This document shows positions 1 to 11,480 of a stretch of DNA of 64,000 bases, piece after piece. The stretch covers positions 1,054,001-1,118,000 of the forward strand of contig JAYJMM010000081.1 of the NCBI GenBank assembly GCA_037349105.1, read 5' to 3'. This DNA is from Limnomonas spitsbergensis (lineage: Eukaryota > Chlorophyta > Chlorophyceae > Chlamydomonadales). Numbering within the stretch: position 1 is the first letter of the stretch; the number at the start of each line of letters is the position of its first letter. Below the pieces are notes generated by a model. That model made no database searches, was not told the DNA's origin, and was given only the letters and a program-made list of their open reading frames with translations. The translations under genes and the position numbers were made by a program.

Positions 1-760
1 GTTTGACCGCCGCATATTCATGCAGAGCATCTAGCATGCGCTGCTGCCCTGCCGGACTGCTGGCTAGTAGGGAGAGGTCATCCGCATACAAGAGGCACCT
101 GAGTCGCCGCCCTGCCTCCAGCGCAAATGCCCTCTGCCGGGCACTGGGCGCGATCTTGCCTGAAAGGTCGCTGATATAGAGGGTGAAGAGGAGGGGGCTG
201 ACAGGGCAGCCCTGCTTGATACCGTGGGTGCAAGGCACAGGGCCAGTGATTGTAGACTACAATTTGTAGTGCCATCTGTGAGCGTGTAGACGGCACCGCT
301 ATGACAGGGAAGTTATAGACGATCAGCGGCCGACCAGAATAGCCCAAAATAAATGTGCTCGATCGGCCCTCTAGGGAATCGCTAGGGTCGACTCGGCGAT
401 GGCCGAAAGAAAAATGAGGGAGGGGCCGGCCGAAGACAGGCCGCAGCCGAAGGCTTCGGAGGGGGGGGTCGGCCGAAGGCCGAATCTGAGGTGGGGGTTC
501 GGTCCGTGGGTTCGGTCGAAAGCAGGCCATATTAGCGCTTAAATGGCACTTGAACAGCGCGTAACATGCCTGATGGCATGTGTAGATGCTCTGACAGATG
601 CCGCCTGAGCTGATCCTGTGGCAGAAATTCATAGGCCATGGTCTTGTCAAAGGCCACATGCAGCTCGAGCAAGTACCACAGCCTCCAACTGTCCGCTGTG
701 CATGGAATGCATGCCTCAAGAGGAAAAGCAGCCTAAAGCGTGCTACAGCGCCGCTTAAAT
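1..760 (-). pseudogene. LINE reverse-transcriptase fragment, interrupted
   Basis: Read on the minus strand, 1-260 encodes the middle of a non-LTR reverse transcriptase: a GIKQGCP-type stretch, SPLLFTLYISDL and the catalytic YADD (77-88), followed by an HEYAA motif. The upstream part of the same domain (LHVAF, HLSEHLHMPSG) lies at about 540-700. Between them, roughly 310-535 is foreign sequence rich in GGCCGAA. The reading frame is broken, so this is a dead fragment. The same family recurs at 10660, 41340 and 42240. The clade within LINEs was not determined. Confidence 0.75.
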
Positions 761-2261
761 TCAAACTGTTCAGGAGGGATGCATATCAGTCTGATCTACC
801 TTCCGACGATGTTGCCTACCATCTGTCATCTGACAGATGCCTTACCAAACGAGGATATGACTTGAATTTCCCTCTGGTTTCACCAGCTGATCATGTCATG
901 CAATTCCATTTTTCTTTTGAGTTGGTTTAAAGGGTAAGACAGTGTGAGGAGAACGTTTGCTTGCTACGAATCAGTTTGACATGAGCATTGGTGCGCACAC
1001 TGTCACATTTCTTTCTTTTGAGGGGAAATGGTCCAGTGGTACAACGCTGGTGGCATTCTTACCCAGAGGTCGAGGGAACACCAGTCGGCGTCATCATGCT
1101 CTCTCTACCCCCACCTGCTAGAGCGTCAAATTTCATGATGTTACCATACCATCTGTTTCCTTCTTTGTTTTGTCCTGTCCACTTGTGTTTGTTTACACTT
1201 GTCCTCCCCCTTCTTTTTAGTTAGGCGCTCACACGGTGAAGCCTGTTTGAGCTGGGCCCAGGGGTGTAACGTCATAATAACATTGTCATGCAAGGATGGC
1301 ATGGCTGCAATATGACCAAGGCTGTGCATGAAATGAACCGGACACATTCCTTGTCCAACCCATGAAACCGAGCATTCAAAAGGGGCCAGTGGGTACATAC
1401 TGTTCTAAACCATTTATTTGCATACATCTTGCCTTGGATTGGTTGCACGATGGTTAAGATATTAAATCATCATTACACATACAGTTTTGGCACATTGAAA
1501 TGGCAGATACATCAAAATATTATGCTATGGTATAGATTGTAACCAGGGACCTTTCATTCCGAAAAGATAATCTGTATTACTAATCTCAGAGATAAAATAG
1601 CCTGAACGAGGAGTAACACTACCATTCAATGTATCTCTACATTCGTCAGATCCATTACTACCATTCATGCCATGAGTAAGCGAAAAATGCATAATACGTA
1701 CCGCTAATAGCACTGCTATTAGACACACTTCATGAGATTGGTGTCAGACACATAGGCATGGGATGCAAGTTGTCATAGCTGTAGCAATGTTCAAGCTACT
1801 TATGTGGAATTATATACAGCAGTGGCAATGCACAAGGCCCACACAACACTCTCACTAAATCGTACGCTCAAACAGTGCAATTTCAGCTTCGAATAAACAA
1901 GAACATTGACATCTTGGTCATACATCTACATCACCGGGCTTGCAGCTTATGTAAGGGAGCTGTCTGTGTCATGTACTCAAATGCTCCACTTTCACTAAAA
2001 CGTTTCACAGGCGTCCTGCAATTTGGCCATACAGTCAGCAAGAATCACAGCCACATTCCTCCAGTTATAAGCCTTGGTCAGATATTAGCCTTGATCACAT
2101 ACTTCCCTTGGGCAGATATCCAGCCTTGGACAACTATCGAGCCTTGGTCGGACCCATCGTCAATGCCCTGCCTTACAAAATCCAGCCTGGGTCAAGCCGA
2201 CTTTTGGATGCTTGACCACATTCAGCCACAGGTCCACACCACCTTCTATCCAGGCCACCGT
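761..2261. other. Gene-poor 3' flank of expansin copy 1
   Basis: No coding exon was recognised. A degenerate copy of the dispersed inverted-repeat module lies at about 1222-1280 (ggtgtaacgtcataat). A TTACA (minus TGTAA, the usual green-algal poly(A) signal) at about 2173 would give copy 1 a short 3' UTR. The frame at 1875-2381 is open by chance and shows no family resemblance. Confidence 0.4.
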
Positions 2262-5200
2262 CTACCCACCACCGCCACAGGGGCGATACTCAATGCCAAT
2301 CACACCACTCCCAGGATCGGCCATCTGCAAACAAATAACAGAGGCAGGCAGAGCAGTGTTCAGAATGGCGTGAGAAGGTAGGTATGCAAGTCATCAAAGA
2401 GGTACGTGAGCAGACGGTTAGCAAGTAGGGCCGTTAATAGGCGTCACTGCAGGTAGACAGGGCAATAGGCAACCAATCAGCGACAGGCAGATTGGCATGC
2501 AGGTCAAGTGGTAGACAGATAGGGCATAAGACAGGCTGGCAGGCATTAAAGGTAGCAGGCAGGGTAATAGACAGCGAGCAGGCATGCTGGAAGGCAGGTA
2601 GACAGGGCAGTAGGTGGCCAAGTCGGACAGGCAGACGGACAGGGCATAAGACAGACAGGCAGGGGGCATCGGACAGGCAAGTCGGCAGACGGGCTGCGGG
2701 CAGGAAATAGGAGGCAGATTGTCGTTGAGTAGCCAGCAAGGGATGTGGTCGGCAGACAGGTCAATGGTAAGCAGATGGGCAAGCAGGGTAGCAGACAGGC
2801 ATTGCAGCCTGTACGCAGGTCGAGGCAGCCATATAGCAGAGCTGTAAGCAAGACGCATGCAGATAGGCTGGCAGGCAGAGCAGTAGGCAGCCAGTACTGA
2901 AGTGAGCGCTGTAGGCAGGAAGCATGCAGATGGGTAGGCAGCCAGTAGACAGCGCTGTAAACAAGAAGCAGGTAGGCAGGTTGGCAGGGCAGTAGGCAAC
3001 CACCAGACAGGCATGTATGCAGGCAAGCAGGCATGTAGGCAGCCAGGCATTGTAGCCAGCATGCTAGGCAGTAGACAGGCAGGCAGGTAGGAATAGCAGC
3101 CAGCAGGCAGGGAAGTAGGGGACAAGAAGACAAGCAAGCAGATGCAGGCAGGCAGGCAGGCTGGCAGGCAGGCAGGCCTCAGGCACAAAGCAGGCAGGCA
3201 GGCAGGGAAGTAGGCAAGCGCGCATTGCAGCCGACAGGTGGAGCAAAAGACGCGCAGACAGGCAGGGAGATGAAGGCAGGTAGGCAGATGGGCATAGCTG
3301 CCAGAAGGCAGAGAAGTAGGGGGCAAGCAGACAAGCAAGCAGATGCAGGCAGGCGGATAGAAAGCAAGCAGGGAAACATCACAGCAGACATGCATTGCAA
3401 CCAGCAAGCAGGGCGGTGGACAGACAGGCAGGTAGGAATCGCAGCCAGCAGGCAGGGCAGTAGGGTTCAAGCAGGCAAGCAAGCAGATGCAGGCAGGCAT
3501 GCAAATCTGCGTCACAGCCAGCAGGCAGGGCAGGAGGCAGAATGCAGACAGGAAGCAGGCATGTAGGCAAGCGGGCATTGCAGCCGACAGGTGTGGCATT
3601 AGACGCGAAGAGAGGCAGGGATTGCAGCCAGAAGACAGGACAGTAGAGGCAAGCAGACAGACGGAGGCAGGCAAGCCCTTGGGTATTGCAACAAGCAGGC
3701 AGGCAGGCAGGTGGGCAAGCGGGCATTGCAGCTGACAGGCGGGATAGTAGACGCGCAGACAGGTAGTGATTTCAGCCAGCAGAAAGGGTAGGAAGGGGCA
3801 AGCAGACAGACAGGCAGACTGAGGCAGGCAGGCAGATGAACATCGCAGCCAGCAAGCAGGGAAATAGGCACAGAGCAGACAGGCGGGCAAGCATTGCATC
3901 TAAGCAGACAGCAAAGGCAACTATCAGACAGGGCACAAATGCTCTGCAGGGCCAAGAACAGATGGTTGGCCGAAGAAATAACATGATCCCCATATCACCG
4001 TACGTTGAACATACAAACAGGCAACCCCACACCATGTTTTATACGGCAGAAAGTAAATCGTCTGATTAGAACCGCACGATGCTGATGAAGTGCCATTCAC
4101 TGTATCAGGACAGGTGCAAATGTAATATTGCAGGAACGCAACTGTCCAGAGTCATAATTGCACAGCTCATCAGATCTAGTATTAGCTCAATGACGTTTTT
4201 TAAGGCTGTTCGGAACAGTCACAGTTTGGGGGGCGACCTCTGGGCCAATTGGGAACAAAGGTAACCTGGTTCAGTACAAGATAAGTGCCTGACATACCAG
4301 TAAACGAACAGAAGATTCAAATTGCCCGCCCTACAAATAAATGTTGTTATATAATCCTCAGATTTTTCTCAAGGGATTGCACTCAGCCTTAAACCCTGAA
4401 GGGGTTTTTGTACACGCACCTCCCTGAAGGCCCAAATGCCGATGTCAAAATGGTGCATGTCACCACAGCACCTGAGGCGTATGGGCAACATGCAAAATGT
4501 ATGAAAAGCTGTGAGGAACAGGCAACAGGTTCGAAAAGCTGTGAGGAACAGGCAACAGGTTTGAGACACTGTTAGACACAGGCATTAGGTTTGAAAAGCT
4601 GTGAGGAACAGGCATCAGGTTTGAAAAGCTGTGAGGAACAGGCAGCAGGTTTGAAAAGCTGTGAGGAACAGGCAACAGGTTTGAAAAGCTGTGAGGAACA
4701 GGCAACAGGTTCGAAAAGCTGTGAGGAACAGGCAACATATAAAAAGCTGTGAGGAACAGGCAACAGGTTTGAAAAGCTGTGAGGAACAAGCAACAAGTTT
4801 GAGAAGTTGTGAGGAACAGGCAGCAGGTTTGAAAAGTTGTGAGGAATAGGCAACAGGTTCGAAAAGCTGTGAGGAACAGGCAACAGGCTCGAAAAGCTGT
4901 GAGGAACAGGCCGCAGGTATGAAACGCTTTGAGGAACAGGCAGCAGGTTTGAAAAGCTGTGAGTAACAGGCACACGTTTAACAAGCTGTGAGGAACAGGC
5001 AACATGTTCAAAAAGCTGTGAGGAACAGGCACACGTTTGAGAAGCTGTGAGGTACAGGCAACAGGTTTGAGAAGCTGTGAGGGACAGGCAACATTTTGAA
5101 AAGCTGTGAGGAACAGGCAACAGGTTTGAAAAGCTGTGAGGTACAGGCACACGTTTGAAAAGATGTGAGGGACAGGCAACAGGTTCGAGACACTGTGAGG

Positions 5201-8200
5201 AACAGGCAGCAGATTTGAAAAGCTGTGAGGGACAGGCAACAGGTTTGAAAAGCTGTGAGGAACAGGCAACAGGTTTGAGACACAGTGAGGAACAGGCACC
5301 AGGTTTGAAAAGCTGTGAGGAACAGGCAACTGGTTTAAGACACTGTCAGGAACAGGCAGCAGGATTGAAAAGCTGTGTGGGACAGGCAACAGGTTTGAGA
5401 CACTGTGTGGAACAGGCAGCTGGTTTGAAAAGCTGTGAGGAACAGGAAACATGTTTGAGACACTGTGAGGAACAGGCAGCAGGTTTGAAGAGCTCTGAAG
5501 GACAGGCAGCAGGTTTGAAAGGCTCTGAGGGACAGGCAACAGGTTTGAAAAGCTGTGAGGAACATGCAACATGTTGAAAAGCTGTGAGGAACAGGCAACA
5601 AGTTCGAAAAGCTGTGAGGAACAGGCACACGTTTGAAAAGCTGTGAGGGACAGGCAACAGGTTCGAGACACTGTGAGGAACAGGCAGCAGGTTTGAAAAG
5701 CTCTCAGGGAAAGGCAACAGGTTTGAAAAGCTGTGAGGAACAGGCAACAGGTTTTGAGACATTGTGAGGAACAGGCAACATGTTTGAAAAGCTGTCAGGA
5801 ACAGGCAACTGGTTTAAGACACTGTCAGGACAGGCAGCAGGTTTGAATAACTCTGAAGAACAGGCAGCAGGTTTAAAATCATCGCAGTTATTTTTTCCTT
5901 TATAATTTTGATGTGAGGAACAGGCAACAGGTTAAAAAGCTGCGAGAAACAGGCGTCTTCAACCTACATACAAGCAGCATGGGACAATTCGCAGCAGGCA
6001 ACAACATGCAGCAGGCAGGCAGCAAGCGTCGACTTGCAGCAGGCAGCAGGTAACAACTTGTAGCAGGTAAGAGACAGCAAGGCATCAAGGACCCTGGGAA
6101 AGCTTGAAGCAAGCAGCAGGCACTGGCACACACACATCAGAAGACTACTGGCAGCAAGGCGATAGGCGTCAGCATAAAAGGCAGCAGCTCACAGCACATA
6201 TATCAGGTAACGACAGGCAGCAGGGCAATCCACAAGCATCAGAATAACTGGCAGCAGGCAGCTACTGGCAGCAGGCGGCACATATATCAGGTAATGACAA
6301 GCGGCAGGACAACAGGCAACAGCATAAGAAGAAAGTAACTAAATGAACATCAGGCAAGTGCATGGATTAAGTAAGCCATCCATTTCAGCTGACGCATGGG
6401 ACATGGCTATTGGCTACCCTACAGGTAGGGTTTGCAGCACCTCGCTGCAGCAGGCAGGAGACTCATCAGGGTAACATGCATCACCATGTAACAGGAGCAT
6501 GCGTCCATGCATAAATCAGGCAGCAACGGTGGGCAGCACTTCAGGAAAGGCATCGCATCTACACATGATCTTCATATGGCACGTGTCTGATATTTTTAGT
6601 TATATACTAAATACCCAGATATTATTATCTCCATATCGCAGTATCTGAATAATCAAGTGGTTAAGGGCAACAGGCATGGGCATAAATATGCCATCCGCTT
6701 TAGGGGTGGACCAGGTAGCTGCTGTTTCGGAGCATCAGGCATTAACAAACAGTCAGCAGGTGACGCCATACAGTCAGCAAGGCCATAGGCGCCTGTGTGA
6801 CACGACCTTACCAGCGCTTATTGCTGTATGCGTTGTCTGGCTTTTCACAGGGGCAACTATCTGCGTGGGCATAGACAAAGCGGATAATTCATGAGCGCAC
6901 ACAATTTCATGATCTGTGGATATTGCAACCAAGGCGCTAGGAAATCACCGACCACTCCCATCCAAGTGATGTATGTGCAGATATCCTCAACTTAACGGCC
7001 CAGAAACTCACGATTCAAACTATGAATTGGGCCAATGAAGGGATGTCAGCATCCTGCTAGAATGAGTGTGAGTTCCTTTATCAGGAACAGCACCCCAGGC
7101 ATCTCTCCAGCCGTCGCACGAGATGCATTCCTCTGGTGCATTCCAAAGAAGACATGCATCATAGTTCCACTCGTTTTTCCAGGTATTTACAAATTATTAG
7201 GTGCTGGGGGATCATACTAAGTATTTTGACTTCGTTCCCTGCCCTCATTATCTCATCATGTATTGGGTAAGAACAAACACGTAAAGGGGTAGCACACTGA
7301 CCAGTGATCGTGATGGTCTGGGGCTGAGTGCTGATGCAGGCGCCCTCTCGATTGATCATCGCTCCGAAGCCGTCCGTGAACGTCATGGGCTTACAACGCA
7401 ACTATCCGAGGAGGGCAAAACAAGTGAAACATGATGTACTGTGAAGCAACTGACATCATGAAACAGACACAGTCCAGGTAACAAGCAGGGACAACTTGAA
7501 CAGAAGAAAGAAAGACTACGCCCCGCAGGGGTGTGAAGGTTAAGGGAACAGTGCGGCATGGGCCATGACCACGTCCACATCATTACCAGGGACAACGTAG
7601 AAAGAGTGACTTCTTACCAATTTTGTTTTTGAAAGTACGAGGTTTTAATGCCACACATACACCAGGTAACCCCACAGGCAAACAAACATGCAGGCGAAGG
7701 ATACTCATCACAGCATTCGAATGCATGTGTCCAATTCCCGTTGTCATAATCAAGCTGCGAATCCAGGCTCCAGACATTGCCCTAATTTCTCACCTCATAG
7801 CAGGCCCTGCAGCAGAACAAGAAGAGGCAGCAGAGCAAGGCAAGGCAAAGCAAAGGGAGCAAGGCAAGATGAGTGCAGGCTGCTGTTAGCAGCTTCGGCA
7901 TGGAGACGACTTACAGTGGATACACATTAAATTGGCATACTTCAAGGCCCATTTCACGGTGAAGAATGACAAAAACGGTACCAGCAATGACAGAGGCAGC
8001 GACGGGAAACTGATTGCGAGTTATAAAATGCTTATGTGACAGAACTGGCTTGCAGGATAGTGACAGATACTATGTAAAGCAGCGCGGTTGCCTGCCCAAT
8101 CAAGCAAGCCTCCTCACACTCAGTCAGCCAACCCACCCGCAGTTGATGCCCATGCCAACGTCAACGGCTCCCACCTGGAGTACGATGGGAAGGCAAATGG

Positions 8201-9790
8201 GTTTAAGGTGTGAACGGGGTAGGCGGTACAGATTCAAATTTGCATCGTGACCATTCCCAAATAAGCAACAGCCTTCCCAGTGACTCACATGCCAGTTATT
8301 CACTCCACCAAAGCGATCGCCGAGATATCCTGTGCAGAACAGGGACAGCACAGATTCAAAGAAATGCTGTTGATTCTAAGGAATGCGGAGTCATAGAGAG
8401 CATACATACCCAGATGGATTGAACAGGCAATCTTCTTCAAGGCTGCTTTCTAAGGAAATCAGGATGATTGGGTCTCCACAGAGACAGACAGGTTTTATTT
8501 TGTATTCTCATCATACAAAAATTCGATCCCAGCTCCCTTGCTTCAGTTGTGGACACCAATGTTTTTGCACCCTGTATTTCTTGTAACAAAGCACTGCTGA
8601 CAGCATGATACACACCACACACTCCCTCATCAAGCGCATATGCAACAAGAACTAGGCGTGCATTTGGAACGGAAAAAATAACTGTGAACACATTGGCGGT
8701 CCGAAATTTATCACACACACAAACAGAATAGCTTCGTTCAGATCACAGCTGCCTGCTGAGTGCCCCATTATGAGGAATCCTGCAGACAGTGCGTCTACCA
8801 TAAAAGTAATCCTGTAGATATTCCGTCTGCCATAAAAATAGAGGAAAAAGACATACTTACCATACATGCAATGTCCGTTGTGGACGGACATCCACGCAGA
8901 GTCGTCATACCAGGTGCTCCTGAGGAGAGGTATCGACAGGTGGGCAAGATCAAGTAGAAGCTGTGAAAACAGCGGATGAGCAAACGAGAGAGCAGGAGGA
9001 CAGGCAGCACCTCTGACCAGCACAATAATCAGGTTTGACAAGCTGTGACCTCATTCATCAGTGCAGGCACTCATTTTAATTTCAGATTCAAATACATCAG
9101 ATGAGAGGAATTTGCATATTCAAATTCAACATATGATGACATTCAAAAATTGTGCAGGTACCCAGTCAGAGACCACCCCCTACAAGATCAGGCTCAAACT
9201 AAAAATTCCTGAATGGAAGTGCCCGATGTTTGTTTATGTGGTGGTGGGGTGAGCACTGCTGATGTGCTGAGCCTCAAACTCTTTAAGGGATCAGATCTTC
9301 CATTCAGAGCAGTGCGCTATTTTGTAATGCAGGTGTTTGTTATAGATGGCAGCTAGCAGAGGAGTTGGACAGCTATATCGATGCTTATGTGCGCCAACAG
9401 GTGCATTCACCATCCGTCCTCTCAGGAGGGACCACTTTCTTGAGTGGGCCACACAGGGAAATCATAAGTTGGTCGCATGTAGCTTGAACTGACTACAGAT
9501 TGCAGATTGCAATTATCATGGATGACTGAAATGCAAGAAATTGAAAATACAGGACGAATGATACCTGTTACCTGGCAGACCTGCACTGCATGCAGTGAAA
9601 TTTCGTCGTTTGATGGCAAAAACGTGTGTACGGTGTGGTTCAAGTCCCCTGTCTGGTTCAAATCGGCAGCTACCACGAACCTTCCAGTGATCCAGCCACC
9701 ATCTTCACCAGCATGGGTGGGTTCCATCGACAGAGCGAAGATGAAAGCCAGCGTCGACACCAGTAATCCACAGGCACGCAGGTTTTTCAT
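2262..9790 (-). CDS. Expansin-like secreted protein, copy 1 (nine exons)
   Basis: Nine exons: 9681-9790, 8861-8919, 8289-8329, 8137-8174, 7794-7806, 7302-7401, 6812-6860, 4420-4471 and 2262-2324. They total 525 nt and give 174 residues; every intron is GT-AG and all phases match copies 2 and 3. The product starts MKNLRAC with a signal peptide of about 27 residues. It continues with STWYDDSAW, GINCGACYE, CPCEKP, RWCCGD, HHFDIGIWAF and GVIGIEYRPC. This is the domain-1 (double-psi beta-barrel) pattern of expansins, including the conserved HFD motif; no C-terminal carbohydrate-binding domain follows. Expansins loosen cell-wall polymers without hydrolysis; the algal substrate is unknown. The C-terminus is 17 residues shorter than in copy 2 and lacks VP before the last Cys. 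An upstream ATG at 9865 is possible, but MKNL aligns with the starts chosen for copies 2 and 3. Confidence 0.85.
2400..3960. repeat. CAGG-rich minisatellite in intron 8 of copy 1
   Basis: About 1.55 kb is dominated by irregular GCAGGCAGG and GCAGGTAGG units with a loose higher-order pattern (cattgcagcc, gggcaagca). It lies wholly inside the 2095-nt intron between exons 8 and 9. The minus strand reads through as Cys-, Leu-, Pro- and Ala-rich frames of up to 493 residues; these reflect repeat composition, not a gene. A shorter homologous tract sits in the same intron of copy 2. Confidence 0.9.
4490..5900. repeat. 30-bp minisatellite, about 46 units, in intron 7 of copy 1
   Basis: Tandem copies of a 30-bp unit, aagctgtgaggaacaggcaa followed by caggtttgaa, run almost without interruption. 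Variants include caggcacacg and ctctgaaggac. Because 30 is divisible by three, both strands keep long open frames: a ten-residue NLLPVPHSFS repeat on minus and KSCEEQATGL on plus. The block is inside the 2340-nt intron between exons 7 and 8. The equivalent introns of copies 2 (727 nt) and 3 (640 nt) lack it. Confidence 0.95.
5960..6560. repeat. CAGCAGGCA-rich degenerate repeat tract
   Basis: Short irregular units such as gcagcaggcagcaggtaac and ggcagcaggcggcac recur through the distal part of intron 7 of copy 1. Similar sequence occurs in intron 7 of copy 2 (about 32400-32960) and of copy 3 (about 45590-45910), so the tract predates the gene duplications. No coding content was seen. Confidence 0.6.
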
Positions 9791-10056
9791 CTCAAAATGC
9801 GCTGCGGCCAGGCAAAGGGCGGTGTACAAGCAGTACTTGATTGGGTCGAATGTCAGATCGCGCAAGCGACGGAACGTACGGTGAGCCGTCGCGGGACAAA
9901 TGCAGTCTCCGCGATAGCAGCGTGCAGCAGCAGTGGTAAGCAGGACTGGTTAGACACACATGTGAAGCATGCATCGCAGTCTTGATCCAGCAGCCTCAAT
10001 GGCTGACCTAACGTAGGAACAGGTCAAACACAGAGACTGCTTTGATACCAGCAACC

Positions 10057-10133
10057 AGACCTTTCGTCGAGCAGTGGAAAGTGGGACGGATGCAGCGTAG
10101 TCCAGCGTGGGGCCCAAATACGCAGCCGTCTTT
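10057..10133 (-). promoter_or_regulatory. Conserved upstream block, copy 1
   Basis: The plus-strand text includes acctttcgtcgagcagtgg, gcgtagtccagcg, gggcccaa and gccgtctt in fixed order. The same words in the same order lie upstream of copies 2 and 3. The block starts 267 bp upstream of the chosen ATG, which fits a proximal promoter or 5' UTR. Function is inferred from conservation only. Confidence 0.6.
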
Positions 10134-10522
10134 TTCGATATACGTTGATCACGGTTGATGACCAAGGACGTGATCGCCGATTTATTATAAGGCTGTGGGG
10201 CATGCCCCATTTTTATTCCAACGGCTGTGCATTGCCGCCGCCTGCAATTTGATGGGTCCATCAAGGAAATAAGGAATGGACGGTGGCTGGCTCGCTAGTG
10301 GCCAGTTTTCCTGCCGTCAATGTGGTTGGCACCTGTGGCGGTCTCGTTATTTTTACTCATTTTCAGGTGCGAGACTCCGTGCAAAATGCACAAGGCACAG
10401 ACGGCAACCCAGCAGCCCATACGTGCGCGCGTGGTGTCTCGATTTCGAATCATCCACGGCCACCCATCCACGGCTGCCTTGCATTACTAATGCACGACAA
10501 TCATGAATCTGTGTACGGTATA

Positions 10523-10530
10523 TGACGTCA
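10523..10530. promoter_or_regulatory. TGACGTCA palindrome upstream of copy 1
   Basis: A perfect CRE-type (bZIP) palindrome lies about 733 bp upstream of the start codon. The same octamer lies in the corresponding region of copies 2 and 3, next to a pyrimidine-rich tract on the plus strand. Two further copies in the window (about 16176 and 37316) are unrelated to these genes. Confidence 0.4.
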
Positions 10531-10659
10531 GCGACGAAGCGAGCGAGGAAAATTTCTTCCCTTGTCCTTCCTACATTCGTTCCCTCCTCCTTGCCTCCCT
10601 TCCTTCTCAAAGCGATGCCATGCATTACTTCTTTCCGCTTCTTTTCATATGCTTGAAAG

Positions 10660-11480
10660 TTCATCAACAACGGGCAGTTGGAGACGTAGCAAGCTGCATG
10701 TGGCCTTTGTGGACTTCACCAAGACGGCAAGGCCTATAACTTGTGCCCCATCCAGGAAGGTGCAGCTAGGGCAACATCTGTCTGAGCACCTTGACATGCC
10801 ATCATGTCTGTTGCGCGCCGTGCAAAAGCGCTTTATACGGATGCATTCTGCACGCTCACAGACGGCCATAACAGCACTGCCCACGTACCTTCACTACCTT
10901 GCACCAGAGGCATCAAGCTAATCAAGCAGGGGTGCAGGGGCGCAGGGCTGCCCTCTTGAGCCCCCTGACCTTCAGCCTCGACATGCATCAGGGACATGCC
11001 GGGTACTGTTGCAGCCAAATGCCAAGCAAAGGGCGTTGCGCTGGAGGCGGGCAAAGACTTAGATGCCTGATTATTGCCTGTTATATGCGGACGACCTCTC
11101 CTTGCTAACCGGTAGCCCGGCAGGTAAGGCTGCAGCGTATGGTACACTCAGTGCCCGACATGAATATGCAACAGTTACACAACTCCTGATAAACGTCAGC
11201 ACGACATATCTTTGAGTTCGACAGCCGCGCGCTGCCGCACTTAGCAGCGCAGCGTCGGCAACCATGCCATTTCTGCGGGTATGGCCAGATAGCGTAGTGC
11301 TGGAGCGTGCCCTGAAATTCCTGGGCAAATTCCTGGGCATCATTCAGCACGAGAGCGGCAACATTCAGAATGCCATGCAAAGAGAAGGGGCCTGTCACTG
11401 GGGGGTCGGACCAGTCCCCCAAACAATGGCTTTCAGTGCCCGGTTGGCGCCTTTGCACAAAGAAGAATCGACCAGAATAT
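10660..11480 (+). pseudogene. LINE reverse-transcriptase fragment, decayed
   Basis: In shifting frames it encodes LHVAFVDFTKT, HLSEHLDMPSCLLRAVQ, YADD (11084-11095) and FLGIIQHESGN. This is the same order as in the better-preserved copy at 42240-43690. Several frameshifts and a missing KQGCP-type motif show it is dead. Confidence 0.75.

Noticed and set aside
1025..1085. tRNA-like sequence (tggtccagtggtacaac, aggtcgaggg)
   Set aside because: A- and B-box resemblance only; no acceptor stem or consistent cloverleaf could be drawn.
2418..3899. A 493-codon Cys/Leu/Pro-rich frame on minus
   Set aside because: It lies wholly in the CAGG minisatellite inside intron 8 of copy 1; the composition follows from the repeat and other frames are equally open.
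4460..5671. A 403-codon decapeptide-repeat protein
   Set aside because: It is produced by the 30-bp intronic repeat; both strands are open and the first residues overlap exon 8 in the wrong frame.
4490..5900. CRISPR array
   Set aside because: The units are contiguous with no unique spacers, and the DNA is eukaryotic.
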